Assembly (NCBI RefSeq): GCF_000611645.1
Contig: NW_014013625.1
Span: 1-64,000, forward strand
Source: Monoraphidium neglectum
Lineage: Eukaryota > Chlorophyta > Chlorophyceae > Sphaeropleales > Selenastraceae
Reading direction: 5' to 3'
DNA length: 64,000 nucleotides
In this document: positions 52,279 through 62,850 of the stretch, piece after piece
How positions within the stretch are numbered: position 1 is the stretch's first letter
Layout: each line of letters begins with the position of its first letter
Made by a program: the position numbers and the translations under genes
The notes under the pieces: generated by a model
The model's database searches: none
What the model saw: only the letters and a program-made list of their open reading frames with translations
Told to the model about the DNA's origin: nothing

Positions 52279-52819
52279 AGAGTTGAAGCTTTACATAAGG
52301 TTTAGCGAGTATTTCAGCTGAAAAGCCGCATCCCAGACGGCGCTTGGGCAATCGAAGACGGGGCCAAAGGCCCCACCCACGGTCCATTAAAGATAGACCT
52401 CTAGGGACCCGGGCCCTCGCAATCGAAGATGGGGCCTAGGGCCTTCGGGGGGTCCCCCCCGGGACCCTTAAGGGGTCCTTTGTAACCCGAGGACCTTTGG
52501 CCCTAGGCCGTCTTCGACGGCCTAGCCACCTTAGGTGGCTCGACATCATAGATGTCCCGCCATCTTAGATGTCGAGGCCCCGAGGGCCTAAGCCACCAAA
52601 GTGGCCGCAAAACTAAAGAGGTCATGAAAGGCTGATTTTTATAGAAAAAGCCAGGATTTCTTTTCATGAACTTGTTCATGAAGCCTGTGCTCTGTGAAAA
52701 CTGAAAGGTTAAGTATTTACATTAGGCTGACGTTTTAGGCTAGATTTTCTCTTTTGGAACTCTAAAAAAAAGCCTAAACTTGATTTAGGTGAAGGTTTTG
52801 ATTAAGATTTGGTTATGTA
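52279..52819. promoter_or_regulatory. divergent spacer between nad6 (-) and trnY (+)
   Basis: Genes to the left are all on the - strand and genes to the right all on the +, so transcription of both blocks may start here. The sequence has palindromes (52320-52620) and AT-rich parts near 52620-52800 with a CATGAACTTGTTCATG hairpin. I see no promoter consensus I can name; the role is inferred from gene orientation only. Confidence 0.35.
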
Positions 52820-52901
52820 GACTCGGTTGCTGAGTGGTTAAAAGCGCTAGACTGTAAATCTAGTGACAGTGTCTTCGCAGGTTCAAATCCTGCCCGCGTC
52901 A
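52820..52901 (+). tRNA. trnY(gua): tRNA-Tyr (GUA)
   Basis: Anticodon loop CTGTAAA (GTA), long variable arm (class II, bacterial-type Tyr), T arm GCAGG-TTCAAAT-CCTGC, acceptor GACTCGG/CCGCGTC with one T-C mismatch, discriminator A. Confidence 0.92.
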
Positions 52902-53154
52902 TCTGGAAACGTGTTGTAAAAGCCAAAATAACTCTATGAAAAAAATCAACATGGGAATGTTTAAAGTGTTGCCATCCAGAATAACTTAATATTTGCTTGA
53001 TTTTTTGGAGAAAAGACAAACCTTCTTTTTTAATTTTGAGCAGGGCAAGGGCCACTTAGGTGGCCCTAGAGGGCCTAAAGGCCCTAAGACCCTCATTGTA
53101 TAAATTCTATATGATTCACGGCCAATGGTTTATGTAGAATGTCAAATGCACCAT

Positions 53155-53227
53155 GGCGAACATAGCTAAGTGGTTTAGCATTGGATTGTGGATCCAAAGC
53201 ACGTGGGTTCAAACCCCACTGTTCGCC
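53155..53227 (+). tRNA. trnH(gug): tRNA-His (GUG)
   Basis: Acceptor GCGAACA/TGTTCGC plus an encoded extra G at the 5' end opposite C, as in bacterial-type His tRNAs. Anticodon loop TTGTGGA gives GTG. T arm GTGGG-TTCAAAC-CCCAC. Confidence 0.93.
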
Positions 53228-53421
53228 CTTTATGTTTTTGGTGGTTTTTAACCACTCTTTTTCTCAAACAACTCAGAGTTTCCTTACTATGATCAACCAG
53301 GTGGTTAATAATCTTTTCATGGTTGTTCTCTTTAGTCTATGTGAAGAATCTACCTGTATTCACTAATCTTTTCATGCGTTTTCAATCTTTGTTAAAAGTC
53401 AAATCATAAAAAGATTCAATC

Positions 53422-56076
53422 ATGACTGTCTATGTATTAGTGCAAGTTCTTGCGACTGTGGTCCCTCTGCTTCTGGCAGTGGCGTTCTTAACCCTGGTAG
53501 AACGTCGTGTCATGGGAGCCATGCAGCGTCGACAAGGGCCCAACGTCTGGGGTTTTGGAGGTCTGCTCCAGCCCTTTTTTGACGGTCTTAAACTTTTGTT
53601 GAAAGAGCCCATTTTACCCAGCACAGCTGACCAGCCTCTGTTTATGTGGGCGCCAGTGCTGACTTTTTTGACCAGTCAAGCAGCTTGGGCAGCATTGCCG
53701 ACCAGTTCCGCAGGAGCGGTCAGTGATCTAAACTTAGGCACAATGTATTTCCTAGCCATTGGAAGTCTTGGAGTCTATGGGATCCTTCTGGCGGGATGGG
53801 CTAGCAACAGTAAATACGCTTTTTTAGGGTGTTGCCGCTCTGTTGCCCAAATGATTAGCTATGAATTACCAATGGGACTTATTGTCTTAACCACAGCAGT
53901 GGTTGCCAATAGCTTGAACTGGACAGTTTTGGTTGAAACTCAGCAATGGGTATGGTTTCTACTTCCACTGTGGCCTCTAGGAGTTATTTGGATGATTTGC
54001 TGTTTAGCTGAAACCAACAGAGCGCCTTTTGACTTACCCGAAGCGGAAGCTGAGTTGGTTGCCGGTTATAACGTCGAGTACAGTTCCATGGGATTTGCTT
54101 TGTTCTTTATTGCTGAATATGCTAACCTAATTCTTATGAGTACAGTCACCAGTCTTCTTTTCTTAGGTGGAACTGGAGCACCTCTAGCCATTCTGTCTTT
54201 TTTACCAGGCGCTCTTTGGCTCTCTCTAAAAACCCTTTTGGTCTTGTTCATGTTTGTTTGGGTTAGAGCCACTCTCCCTCGTTATCGCTATGATCAGCTC
54301 ATGACTCTTGGCTGGACTGTGTGCGCTGTTGCGCTGTTGTTCATGTTGTGAATGAGAATTCATCTACGCCGTCTTCGTGTTCTTGTAGTGAAGCGCCTCT
54401 GTGGATGCCTTTTCAAGCATCCCACATCAAGCATGTCCTGAATGCCATTGGAAACGATGGAGTTCAAAGCGGAGTTGAAAGCCGTGCAAGTGACAAGAGC
54501 TACTTTGGTGGCCTTGGGCTACCTTAGGTAGCCCGAAGGCCTTTGGCCTTAGGGCCTCGTTGGTTCGAGGGCCACTTGGGTGGCGAGGGCCCCCTTAGGG
54601 GCCCTAGTGGGACACCTTAGTGTCCCCAGGGGCCTAAGGCCCCACTAGGAACCAAAGGCCCTCGTGGGACATCTAAGATGTTCTAGCTATGGTCGCTAGC
54701 CGGGGGCCACCTAAAGTGGCCCTCGCCCGCCAAAGCAGCTAAGGCCACTTTAGTGGCCCGGAGGGCCTTAGGCCCTCGGCCGCGAGCCACCTAAGGTGGC
54801 TAGAGGGACCCCCTAAGGGGCCTTTGGTTCCTAAGGGGCCCTCGCTGCCTTAGTAGCCCGGAGAGCCCTAAGGCCCTCGAGTTGCCGCTAGATACATTGG
54901 CAAGCTAGAATTGGTATGGCTAAGTTAATAAACCTGATAAATACGCTGTCCGTGACAAGCCACACAGTAATTCATACTTTCCTTGCTGCACAAAGGCGCA
55001 TCAAGCATACCTTGATGCACAAAGGCGCATCAAGCATGTCCCAGATATTCGCTAGGTCATTTGACAAGGGCCTTTAGGCCCTACAGAACATCGACCATGC
55101 CCTCAAGAATTTTTTGGCACATGGTTTTCTTATAACAGCCGAAGAAAATCTAGCGAAGATAGTGAAACTAGAGCCTTTAGTTCCTAAGGAGAACCAACGG
55201 TCTCGTGGGTTCTAGGGCCACTTGGGTGGCGCAAGGGCCCTAAGGGCTCCTTAGGAACCAAAAGAGCTATCTGAGGGTAGCCTTTGCGTCGAGGGCGGCC
55301 TAGCCATCTTTATGACGCAAAAGCCACCTATCCAGATGACGAAGACGTACAGGGGCCTAACCCAACAGATCACATGAACAACGGAACTGCAGGATTCTCT
55401 AAGGATATGCTTTATGCCCTAGGGCCTAAAGGCCCTCGGGGTTACCCCGAAGGCCTCTGGCCTTAGGCCGTCTTTGACGGCCCTTAATGCATGAAGATAC
55501 CAAAAAATTTTATGGGAACGGAGCTCTTATAGTAGGGATAATGTTAGATAACACTAACCGTGCACTCGCACTTCCAAAGCAGAGCAGGTTGCTAATATTA
55601 AAGTGAGTTTATGATCTTGAAATCGCAATAACAATAATTATAATACCAATCAAAACACAAATCAAAATAAAAAAAACATCCCAACGCAAAGACTCCATGA
55701 TTTAAACTCGTAAAATAGATATCACATATAGCAATGACAATTACGTCATGTGCTCTAATTCTCAGAAACAAAATAACTGATAGCTACGAATGCAATATTT
55801 TCAAGACTTACCACCACGAGGGCCCCTAAGAGGCCCAAGGGCCCCCGGCCCTAAGCCGCCAAAGCGGCCCTAAAGAGAATCCCTAATCTTTTAGCAACTG
55901 GCGAGCCGTATGAATTGAAAAGTTCAAGTACGGTTCTGAGGGCAGTTTTAGATCCTAAGTGCCCAGAAGCCCTGTGGACGCTTCTTCTGACCCCTACTTT
56001 CCTTCCCTTGACTTTAGCTGGCTTTTTGTTTAACGTAGTTTTGATTTTTGTTTTCCAAACGCTGTCATTTTTCTAA
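53422..56076 (+). CDS. nad1: NADH dehydrogenase subunit 1 (two exons)
   Basis: Quinone-site membrane subunit of complex I. Exon 1 is 53422-54320, exon 2 is 55998-56076; 978 nt, 325 residues plus TAA. Nad1 signatures: [17 protein letters not shown] at the N-terminus, [27 protein letters not shown] in pieces around residues 195-220, and [15 protein letters not shown]. Splicing joins [17 protein letters not shown], the normal C-terminus. Without splicing, the frame would run a few codons into the intron and stop, giving a truncated protein of 309 residues. Confidence 0.96.
54321..55997 (+). mobile_element. nad1 intron, group II
   Basis: It begins GTGCGCTGTTGCGCTG and ends CTTCTTCTGACCCCTAC. Domain V is at about 55903-55938. 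No protein remnant seen; long palindrome arrays at 54500-54890 and 55180-55480. Close to the nad5 and trnM introns at the 5' end. Confidence 0.92.
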
Positions 56077-56202
56077 GTCTTTCATCCCCCAAACCACCCA
56101 ATCTAGCGCTTCAGGTTCTTTAAGACAAGAACTGTAGGTTATTAGAGACGTCCAACGATTTTTAAAGCCAAAAGTTTGAGATTTGAAACGCCTCTCTTGT
56201 CT

Positions 56203-58312
56203 GGCAGTGGTGCGCTGCGGTGCTGTTGTTTATGTAGTGAATGAGAATTCACCTACACTGTCTTCGTGTTCTTGTAGTCAAGCACTTCCCTGGATGCCAC
56301 TGAAAACAGTGGAGTTCAAAGCGGGAATCAAAGCCGTGAGAGTGACGAGGAACTAATGGCCCTCTAGGCAGCCGCCTTAGGGACCCCTTAGGGGGTCCCT
56401 CTGGCGGCCCTCGGGTCCCCCCCCCGTTGTCACCAAACACATTGGCAAGCTAGGGTTGGTATAACCATTGAAGATGACGAGCCATCGTTAGATAGCTTAA
56501 GGCTAAGGCCACTTAGGTGGCCCAAGACCCCTAAGGGGTCCCTCGCGGCCTTCAGGCGAGGGCCATCTAAGATGGCCCTTGCGCCACTACTAAGGTGGCG
56601 CACTAGGGCCCGAAGGGGCCCTCGCTACCTAAGTAGCCCAAGAGACACCTTAGTGTCTCAAAGGCCTTAGGGCCCTAAGGCCAAAGGCCTTCGGGGTTAC
56701 CGAAGAGCCGCGGTCGCGGCCTCCGAGGGCCTTTGGCCCTAGACCCCTTAAGGATCCCTAGAGGGCCTTTAGGCCCAAGGGCTACCTTAGTAGCCCGGTG
56801 GGACATCTAAGATGTCCCCGGCCGCCAAAGCGACCCTCGGCCATTTAGGTGGCCCTAGGCCGTCTTCGACAACCTAACCATCAAAGATGGCTAGCTATCA
56901 AAGATAGCTCAACATCTAAAATGTCAAGCACCATAGCTAGGCTAAGTTAATGAACCTGTAAAAAATACGCTATTCGTGAAAAAACATGCAGTAATTCAAA
57001 ACTTCCTGGATGCCCTTTAAATCCATTGAAGATCCACTTGGGCTAGGGCTAGGACCTTTGGTTCCTAGAGGAATCAACGAGGTCCTCAGGGACGAAGGAC
57101 ACTTAGGCGTCCTTCGGGCGAAGGCCGCCGAAGGCGGCTGCCTAGAAGGCCTTTGGCCTTAGGGCCTTAGGGTCTAAAGACCCTCGACCTTTAGGCCCTA
57201 AGGCCCTAGAAAGCCACTAAAGTGGCCTTAGCCATCTTAGATGGCCCTAGAGAACATCGACCGGGGCCTTTATGCGCTACAGGCGCGTTAAATCCTTTTT
57301 TAGAATTATTTGGCACATGACTTTTTTACACACTGCGAAAAAAGTCTAGCGAAGATAGTGAACCGTGCGCCATCCGAGATGGCCCTTAGGCCAAAGGCCT
57401 TCTAGGGCCTTAGGACCTAAAGGTCGAGGGTCTTGGGCCAAAGGCCCACTAGAGCCCTTAAGGGGCTCTCGCCTTCGGCCCTATAGACCCCAAGGCCCTC
57501 GTCCGAGGGCCTTGGGCCCTAGAGCCACCTATCCAGATGGCAAAAGCGTACAGGAGCCTAACCCAACAGATCACATAAACAACGGAACCGCAGGATTGCC
57601 TAAAGAAATGTTTTATGTGCGCGAGGGGCAGAAAGCCCCGGCCACCTTAGGTAACTAGAGCGCATAAAAAATATGCTTCATGAACTTGTTCATGAAATAA
57701 CCGAAAGGTTTTATGGGAACGGAGCTCTCGTAGTAAGGACAATGTTAGGTAATTACTAACCGTGCATACTGCACTTCTAAAGTAGAGCAGGTTGTTAAAA
57801 AACTCAAGCAGAGTTTGTAGTCATTAAGCTATAATAAGTATAATACAACTTTAAATACGTCAATGCAGATATAATAATACGCAACAAAAACCTACATTTG
57901 TAAAAAAAGCATTTTTTAAAGTGACAGCTATACATTTTCTGCTTGCGTAGTGGAATCATATAAGGTTATTCGTCAACAATTACAATACCTTCATATGATA
58001 TGAAAGCTTTCCACTACTTAAACAACTTAAACTAGTTAAGCTATTCAAGCTATCTAAACTATTTTGTTTAAGTTTTTATAATAACTGGCGAGCCGTATGA
58101 ATCGAAAGATTCACGTACGGTTCTAAGGGCAGTTTGAGTACTTTTCATGCGTTGAATCGCATGAAACATATCCTAAGGAAACTCTGTCCACATGCAGACT
58201 CGGTCTGCATAATGACCCTGTCTCCACGGATCTTCTTCTGACCTCTACTAGCTTAATGGGAGAGCTATGGATTCATAACCCATCGACGAAGGTTCGATTC
58301 CTTCCTCTGCTA
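56203..58312 (+). tRNA. trnM(cau): tRNA-Met (CAU), split by a group II intron
   Basis: Exon 1 is 56203-56209 (GGCAGTG, the 5' acceptor strand) and exon 2 is 58249-58312, from TAGCTTAATGGGAGAGC to CTCTGCTA. Joined, they give a tRNA with anticodon loop TTCATAA, T arm GAAGG-TTCGATT-CCTTC and acceptor GGCAGTG/CTCTGCT (one T-T mismatch, one G-T). The D arm resembles elongator Met tRNAs; Ile(CAU, lysidine) is the alternative. The intron sits exactly between positions 7 and 8. Exon 2 alone has no partner for its 3' acceptor strand, which supports the split reading. Confidence 0.8.
56210..58248 (+). mobile_element. trnM intron, group II
   Basis: It begins GTGCGCTGCGGTGCTG and ends CACGGATCTTCTTCTGACCT then CTAC. 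Domain V is at 58090-58124 (GAGCCGTATGAATCGAAAG). It is a clear member of the common family, 2039 bp, with palindrome arrays at 56350-56930 and 57020-57660 and an AT-rich unique part at 57780-58080. No protein. Confidence 0.85.
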
Positions 58313-58876
58313 AAAATCTTTGAATTGATTAGATCTACATCCATTGAAACCAAGCCTTATCATTCAAACAAGGATATGCTTTATGCTCTCTGAATATCGA
58401 CAATGGCTAGCTATCTTCGATAGCTAGCCCGCCAAAGCGGCCCTAAGGCCGGGGGCCTTCGGGCTACCTTAGTAGCCCAAGGCCACGGTTGTTGTTCCTT
58501 TAGGCCGTCTTTAGGTGACTTAGCCACTTAAGTGGCTCTCCACATCTAAGATGTCCGAGCCATCAAAAATGGCTTGTCCGTCAAAGACAGCCTAGAGGGC
58601 CACCTAAGTGGCCCTAGCCGTTAGGCCCTATTTAAACCAAAGACACTCGGCAATAGATTCCTTTAGTTCTTTAAAAACGAAAGAGGCTAAAGGACCTTTA
58701 GGACCTAAAGGTCAAAAGTCTAGGGTCTAAAAAGCCTTTCGAGGTTTGGTTCCTTTAGCCAAAAATCATTAACCCTCGTTTCACCGGGGTTTGCTTATGC
58801 GTCTTTAGTTCTCTCAATTAAATTTTCATTTGAATGCAAATGGCTAAACTCTTAATAAACCCTGATACTCTTTTAA
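58313..58876. repeat. spacer, palindromes
   Basis: No gene. Palindromes at 58395-58770 including TAGCTATCTTCGATAGCTA and GGACCTTTAGGACCTAAAGGTC. Confidence 0.65.
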
Positions 58877-58948
58877 GGGTTTGTAGCTTAAAGGTAAAGC
58901 ATTGGACTTTTAATCCAGTGAGTGCAGGTTCAAGTCCTGCCAAACTCA
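58877..58948 (+). tRNA. trnK(uuu): tRNA-Lys (UUU)
   Basis: Anticodon loop CTTTTAA (TTT), acceptor GGGTTTG/CAAACTC with one G-T pair, T arm GCAGG-TTCAAGT-CCTGC, discriminator A. Confidence 0.93.
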
Positions 58949-59130
58949 ACAAAAAGACTTTTTTTCTACAAAAAAGGCTTTCTTTGGTCGGGGACTGGCC
59001 GCAAAAACTCCTTGGTCAGCCTTTGGCTAAAAGGTGAGCTTTAGCCAAAGGCTGAAAATTCGGTTTTAATCAAGAGCACAGGGTAGCCTTCAGCTAAGAA
59101 CAGAAAAGTCGGCTTCGTCCAAAAACTAAA

Positions 59131-59885
59131 AGGCTGGCAACTAAAAGGCTGGCAACTAAAAGGCTGGCAACTAAAAGGCTGGCAACTAAAAGGCTGGCAA
59201 CTAAAAGGCTGGCAACTAAAAGGCTGGCAACTAAAAGGCTGGCAACTAAAAGGCTGGCAACTAAAAGGCTGGCAACTAAAAGGCTGGCAACTAAAAGGCT
59301 GGCAACTAAAAGGCTGGCAACTAAAAGNNNNNNNNNNNNNNNNNNNNNNNNNNNNNNNNNNNNNNNNNNNNNNNNNNNNNNNNNNNNNNNNNNNNNNNNN
59401 NNNNNNNNNNNNNNNNNNNNNNNNNNNNNNNNNNNNNNNNNNNNNNNNNNNNNNNNNNNNNNNNNNNNNNNNNNNNNNNNNNNNNNNNNNNNNNNNNNNN
59501 NNNNNNNNNNNNNNNNNNNNNNNNNNNNNNNNNNNNNNNNNNNNNNNNNNNNNNNNNNNNNNNNNNNNNNNNNNNNNNNNNNNNNNNNNNNNNNNNNNNN
59601 NNNNNNNNNNNNNNNNNNNNNNNNNNNNNNNNNNNNNNNNNNNNNNNNNNNNNNNNNNNNNNNNNNNNNNNNNNNNNNNNNNNNNNNNNNNNNNNNNNNN
59701 NNNNNNCTGGCAACTAAAAGGCTGGCAACTAAAAGGCTGGCAACTAAAAGGCTGGCAACTAAAAGGCTGGCAACTAAAAGGCTGGCAACTAAAAGGCTGG
59801 CAACTAAAAGGCTGGCAACTAAAAGGCTGGCAACTAAAAGGCTGGCAACTAAAAGGCTGGCAACTAAAAGGCTGGCAACTAAAAG
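59131..59885 (+). repeat. 15-bp tandem repeat with assembly gap
   Basis: Unit GGCTGGCAACTAAAA repeated about 13 times before and 12 times after a run of 379 N (59328-59706). It is open in two - strand frames (LLVAS and FSCQP repeats), but these are products of the repeat and not genes. True copy number is unknown because of the gap. The unit may come from the flanking sequence GACTGGCCGCAAAAACTCC...GGCTAAAAGG near 58990. Confidence 0.95.
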
Positions 59886-60524
59886 GGCAGAAGGCCAAAA
59901 GCTCAAAGGCCAAGGGTCTTGCGATACCTTAGTGGCGCACGAGGGCCCCTTAAGGGGCCCTCGCCACTCTGGTGGCCCTCTAGGGGCCTTTGGTTCCTAA
60001 GGGGCCCTTAGGGCCCCGAAGGCCTTCAACCCTAGAACCAAGGTCGCGGCCTCTAAGGCCACTAAGGTGGCCTTCTAAGACCGGAGGCCTGTGGGCCACC
60101 CAAGTGGCCCAAGACCTCTAAGGGGTCTAGGGCCAAAGGCCGTCTAGGGCCACCAAAGAGGCCCTCGCGGCCGCTTAAGCGGCCCCTCGCCTTTAGGCCC
60201 TATAGACCCTTTTGGTTTCTGAGGGAACCTACAGTAGAGGGCCGAAAGTCGAGAATCGAAGGCCCTTTAGGCCCTCTAGCCACCTTAGGTGGCGAATCAT
60301 CTTCGATGATTAGGCCGTCTTCGACGGCCTAGCTATCGAAGATAGCTCGACATCAGAGATGTCAAGGCCGTCTTTGACGAGCTAGCCTGGGACCATGGTT
60401 AGAACGCCTTGAGGCTCTAGGTCTAGGGCCACCTAAGCGTCCCTCGACATGGTCCAGGGCCTTCGGCCCTCGACTCACTTTAGTCTCAAATCCCTAGCCG
60501 GTCCTTTAACACAGGTGAAAAATT
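59886..60524. repeat. palindrome-rich spacer before nad2
   Basis: Dense GGCC and GCC-type palindromes from 59925 to 60470. No gene. Confidence 0.7.
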
Positions 60525-62204
60525 ATGACTTTTAACGTGATTACTTGGATACCTGAAGTGTATCTGCTTATCACTCTCTTAGGCCTACTGTGCTACGGAA
60601 TCAATCCAGGAGCAAGTGCGTTTGAGGAACGATTAGCTGTACCCCTAGGTTTGGTGACCCCAAAGAGCCCCAAGTTGTGCGAGGAGCTGGCTTTTGCGCA
60701 AACGCCAATGCAACCGCAAAAACTGGAAAACACTTACACAGGCCCATTAAAGATGGACCTCGAACAGACTAGCGCTTTAGAGCATTCTGCTGCCAGTGGA
60801 CCTGGGCATGCGTCTGCTCTTTTAGGAGCATGGGCATTGCCTTGGTGCTTGTTGGCTTTCTTGCTAGTGAGCCAATGTCCTCTTCACACCTTAATGGCCG
60901 GGGGCGTCTTTCTAAGAGATGGTTATAGCATTCAAATGGAGAGCTTGCTATGGATTTTTGCGACAGCTGTTTTAGCCATGAGCCTCTCTTGGCAAACCCC
61001 CGCGGGGATTGTGAGCCCCGAGTTTGTTTCTTTAACACTTCTTGCTTTACTTGGACAACACCTTCTGATCAGTGCCACGGATTTGATGGCCATGTATGTT
61101 TGTCTTGAGCTCCAAAGTTTTGCCATTGTAGTTCTTTGTAGCATGGACTATCGCAGCGCCTACTCTTTAGAAGCAGGAATTAAGTACTTTTTGTTGAGTG
61201 CTTTCAGTAGCTGTTTACTCTTGCTCGGGATTGGCTTAATCTATTGGGAAACTGGGCTTACGCAGTGTCATCATTTGGTTGAACTGTTGAGAACAACCTC
61301 TGGTGAGCCAAGTGCTGGGCTTTGGCTAGGTATTTGGTTGGTCAGTATGGGACTTTTGTGGAAACTCTCCGCAGCGCCTCTTCATTTGTGGGTTGCAGAC
61401 GTATATATGGGAGCTGTAAGTTGTGTTACCTTATTTTTAAGCACTCTTCCCAAAATCGCCCTTCTAGGTTTTTGGGTTCATACATGGCATCCATTATGGC
61501 AGAGCACTTTTGGGAGTGGTCTGGCTGTTTTTAGTGCGTTATCTCTAATGGTTGGGGCTTTAGCTCCAATGGCACAAACCCATCTGAAGCGTTTATTAGC
61601 TTTGAGTAGTGTAGGTCATATGGGGTTTTTGCTGATGCCATTGTCTGCAGGACATGAGGCTTTCGCGGCACTCTGGACTTACCTAGCTATTTATCTAGTC
61701 ACCAACCTAGCCATGTGGGGTCTATTAATGTGGCCCTTTGGTCGACCCGGACAATCCTTTGCAGGTCCTCAATATATTTGGGATTTCTCTGCACTCAACC
61801 AAACATCTCCTGCCGCCGCCACTGCTTGGACAGGTGCCCTTCTAAGTTTGGCAGGTCTTCCTCCAGTGGCAGGGTTTTTAGGAAAACTCGGACTTTTCTG
61901 GTGGGCCTTGAACAGCCACCTTTATAGTTTGGTTGGAATTGCACTGGTTGCAACACTCTTAAGCACAGTGTATTATTTACGAGTGCTCAAAGTCGCTTAT
62001 GTAGAGAATCCAGAAAATTGGGGTTCCTATGGAGAGATCCCACCTGTCAGTGCCTACCTGGTTGCTCTTTCTTGGGGCTTCTTGGTGGTGCTGCTGTGGC
62101 ACGGAGCTCCTTTGGTTTTGTTCAGTCATTGGCTCGCGTTGGCTTCTTCAGTTTTTCAACCTTTCAATGAAATCAGGAGATGCTTCATGCGAGGGCCCCT
62201 CTAG
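60525..62204 (+). CDS. nad2: NADH dehydrogenase subunit 2
   Basis: Proton-pumping subunit of complex I, 559 residues, about 13-14 helices, no intron. Nad2 motifs: LMAMYVCLELQSFAIVVLCS (conserved Glu), YFLLSAFSSCLLLLG, LWKLSAAPLHLWVADVYMG (conserved Lys) and PPVAGFLGKLGLFW. Between helix 1 and 2, residues about 33-95 form an unusual hydrophilic insert; it contains GPLKMDLE (residues 73-80) written by the palindrome CCATTAAAGATGG with CGAGG-type flank, the same element that recurs in rps4 and intron ORFs. It ends TAG in a palindrome. Confidence 0.96.
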   Translation: MTFNVITWIPEVYLLITLLGLLCYGINPGASAFEERLAVPLGLVTPKSPKLCEELAFAQTPMQPQKLENTYTGPLKMDLEQTSALEHSAASGPGHASALLGAWALPWCLLAFLLVSQCPLHTLMAGGVFLRDGYSIQMESLLWIFATAVLAMSLSWQTPAGIVSPEFVSLTLLALLGQHLLISATDLMAMYVCLELQSFAIVVLCSMDYRSAYSLEAGIKYFLLSAFSSCLLLLGIGLIYWETGLTQCHHLVELLRTTSGEPSAGLWLGIWLVSMGLLWKLSAAPLHLWVADVYMGAVSCVTLFLSTLPKIALLGFWVHTWHPLWQSTFGSGLAVFSALSLMVGALAPMAQTHLKRLLALSSVGHMGFLLMPLSAGHEAFAALWTYLAIYLVTNLAMWGLLMWPFGRPGQSFAGPQYIWDFSALNQTSPAAATAWTGALLSLAGLPPVAGFLGKLGLFWWALNSHLYSLVGIALVATLLSTVYYLRVLKVAYVENPENWGSYGEIPPVSAYLVALSWGFLVVLLWHGAPLVLFSHWLALASSVFQPFNEIRRCFMRGPL

Positions 62205-62580
62205 AGCCCCTAAAGAGCTCTCGGGGCCCTAGAGCCTTTTGGCCCTCTAGGGCCACCAAAGTGGCCCTCGCGGCCGCTTAGGCGGCCCCTCGCCCTGGGA
62301 CCTAAAAGCCCGAGGGCCGCGAGGCAGCCGCCTTTGGCGGCCCTAAAGCGGCCTTAGCCCCAGCCATCTTTGATGGCTTAGGCCGTCCGAGACGGGCTAG
62401 CTATCTTCGATAGCTAGGGCAGAGGGTCGAGGGGCCTTCGGCCCCTAAAGACCCTAAAGGCCCTTATGAAATCAGAAGCTCTGCCTTTCATTAAAAGTCA
62501 ATTAAATCAAACTAGATTAAAAGCTCTAGACTTGATTTTTTGCTTCTTTCCTACTATCTATGGTGACTTCATTCTACTTG
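62205..62580. repeat. palindrome-rich spacer
   Basis: GGCC and TAGCTATC-type palindromes up to about 62465, then AT-rich sequence leading into trnS. No gene. Confidence 0.65.
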
Positions 62581-62664
62581 GAAGGATGGCCGAGCGGTTT
62601 AAAGCGACTCATTGCTAATGGGTTATCTCTTCAGAGATCGCAGGTTCGAATCCTGCTCTTTCCG
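62581..62664 (+). tRNA. trnS(gcu): tRNA-Ser (GCU)
   Basis: Acceptor GGAAGGA/TCTTTCC with one G-T pair, anticodon loop TTGCTAA (GCT, reads AGY), long variable arm, T arm GCAGG-TTCGAAT-CCTGC, discriminator G. Confidence 0.93.
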
Positions 62665-62723
62665 TCTGTTCTTGTATGCTGTCTGTGTGTTTAGATTTGT
62701 GTGTTTGTGTGTTCTTTCTTCAT

Positions 62724-62850
62724 GCAATATTGCATTGTTGTTTGTATTGTGAATGAAAATTCATCGACTAAGTGTTCGCTTTGAATGCGCCCCCAAGATG
62801 TGATAGAAAAACATGAAGCCTAAAGCTCAAATGAAAACTGTTTGAGTGCC
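62724..62850 (+). mobile_element. degenerate group II intron 5' region
   Basis: GCATTGTTGTTTGTATTGTG followed by AATGAAAATTCATCGAC resembles bases 15-60 of the common introns, and TGAAGCCTAAAGCTCAAATG further on resembles later conserved bases. The GTGCG start is lost and no exon is recognised before it. No domain V follows within the window. Confidence 0.35.

Noticed and set aside
54315..54351. nad1 C-terminus ...[10 protein letters not shown] as read without splicing
   Set aside because: These codons are the first bases of a group II intron (GTGCGCTG); the exon at 55998 restores the conserved FLPLTLA ending.
59041..59913. Long - strand reading frames made of LLVAS or FSCQP repeats
   Set aside because: They are translations of the 15-bp tandem and of the N gap; every frame without a stop in the unit is open by necessity.
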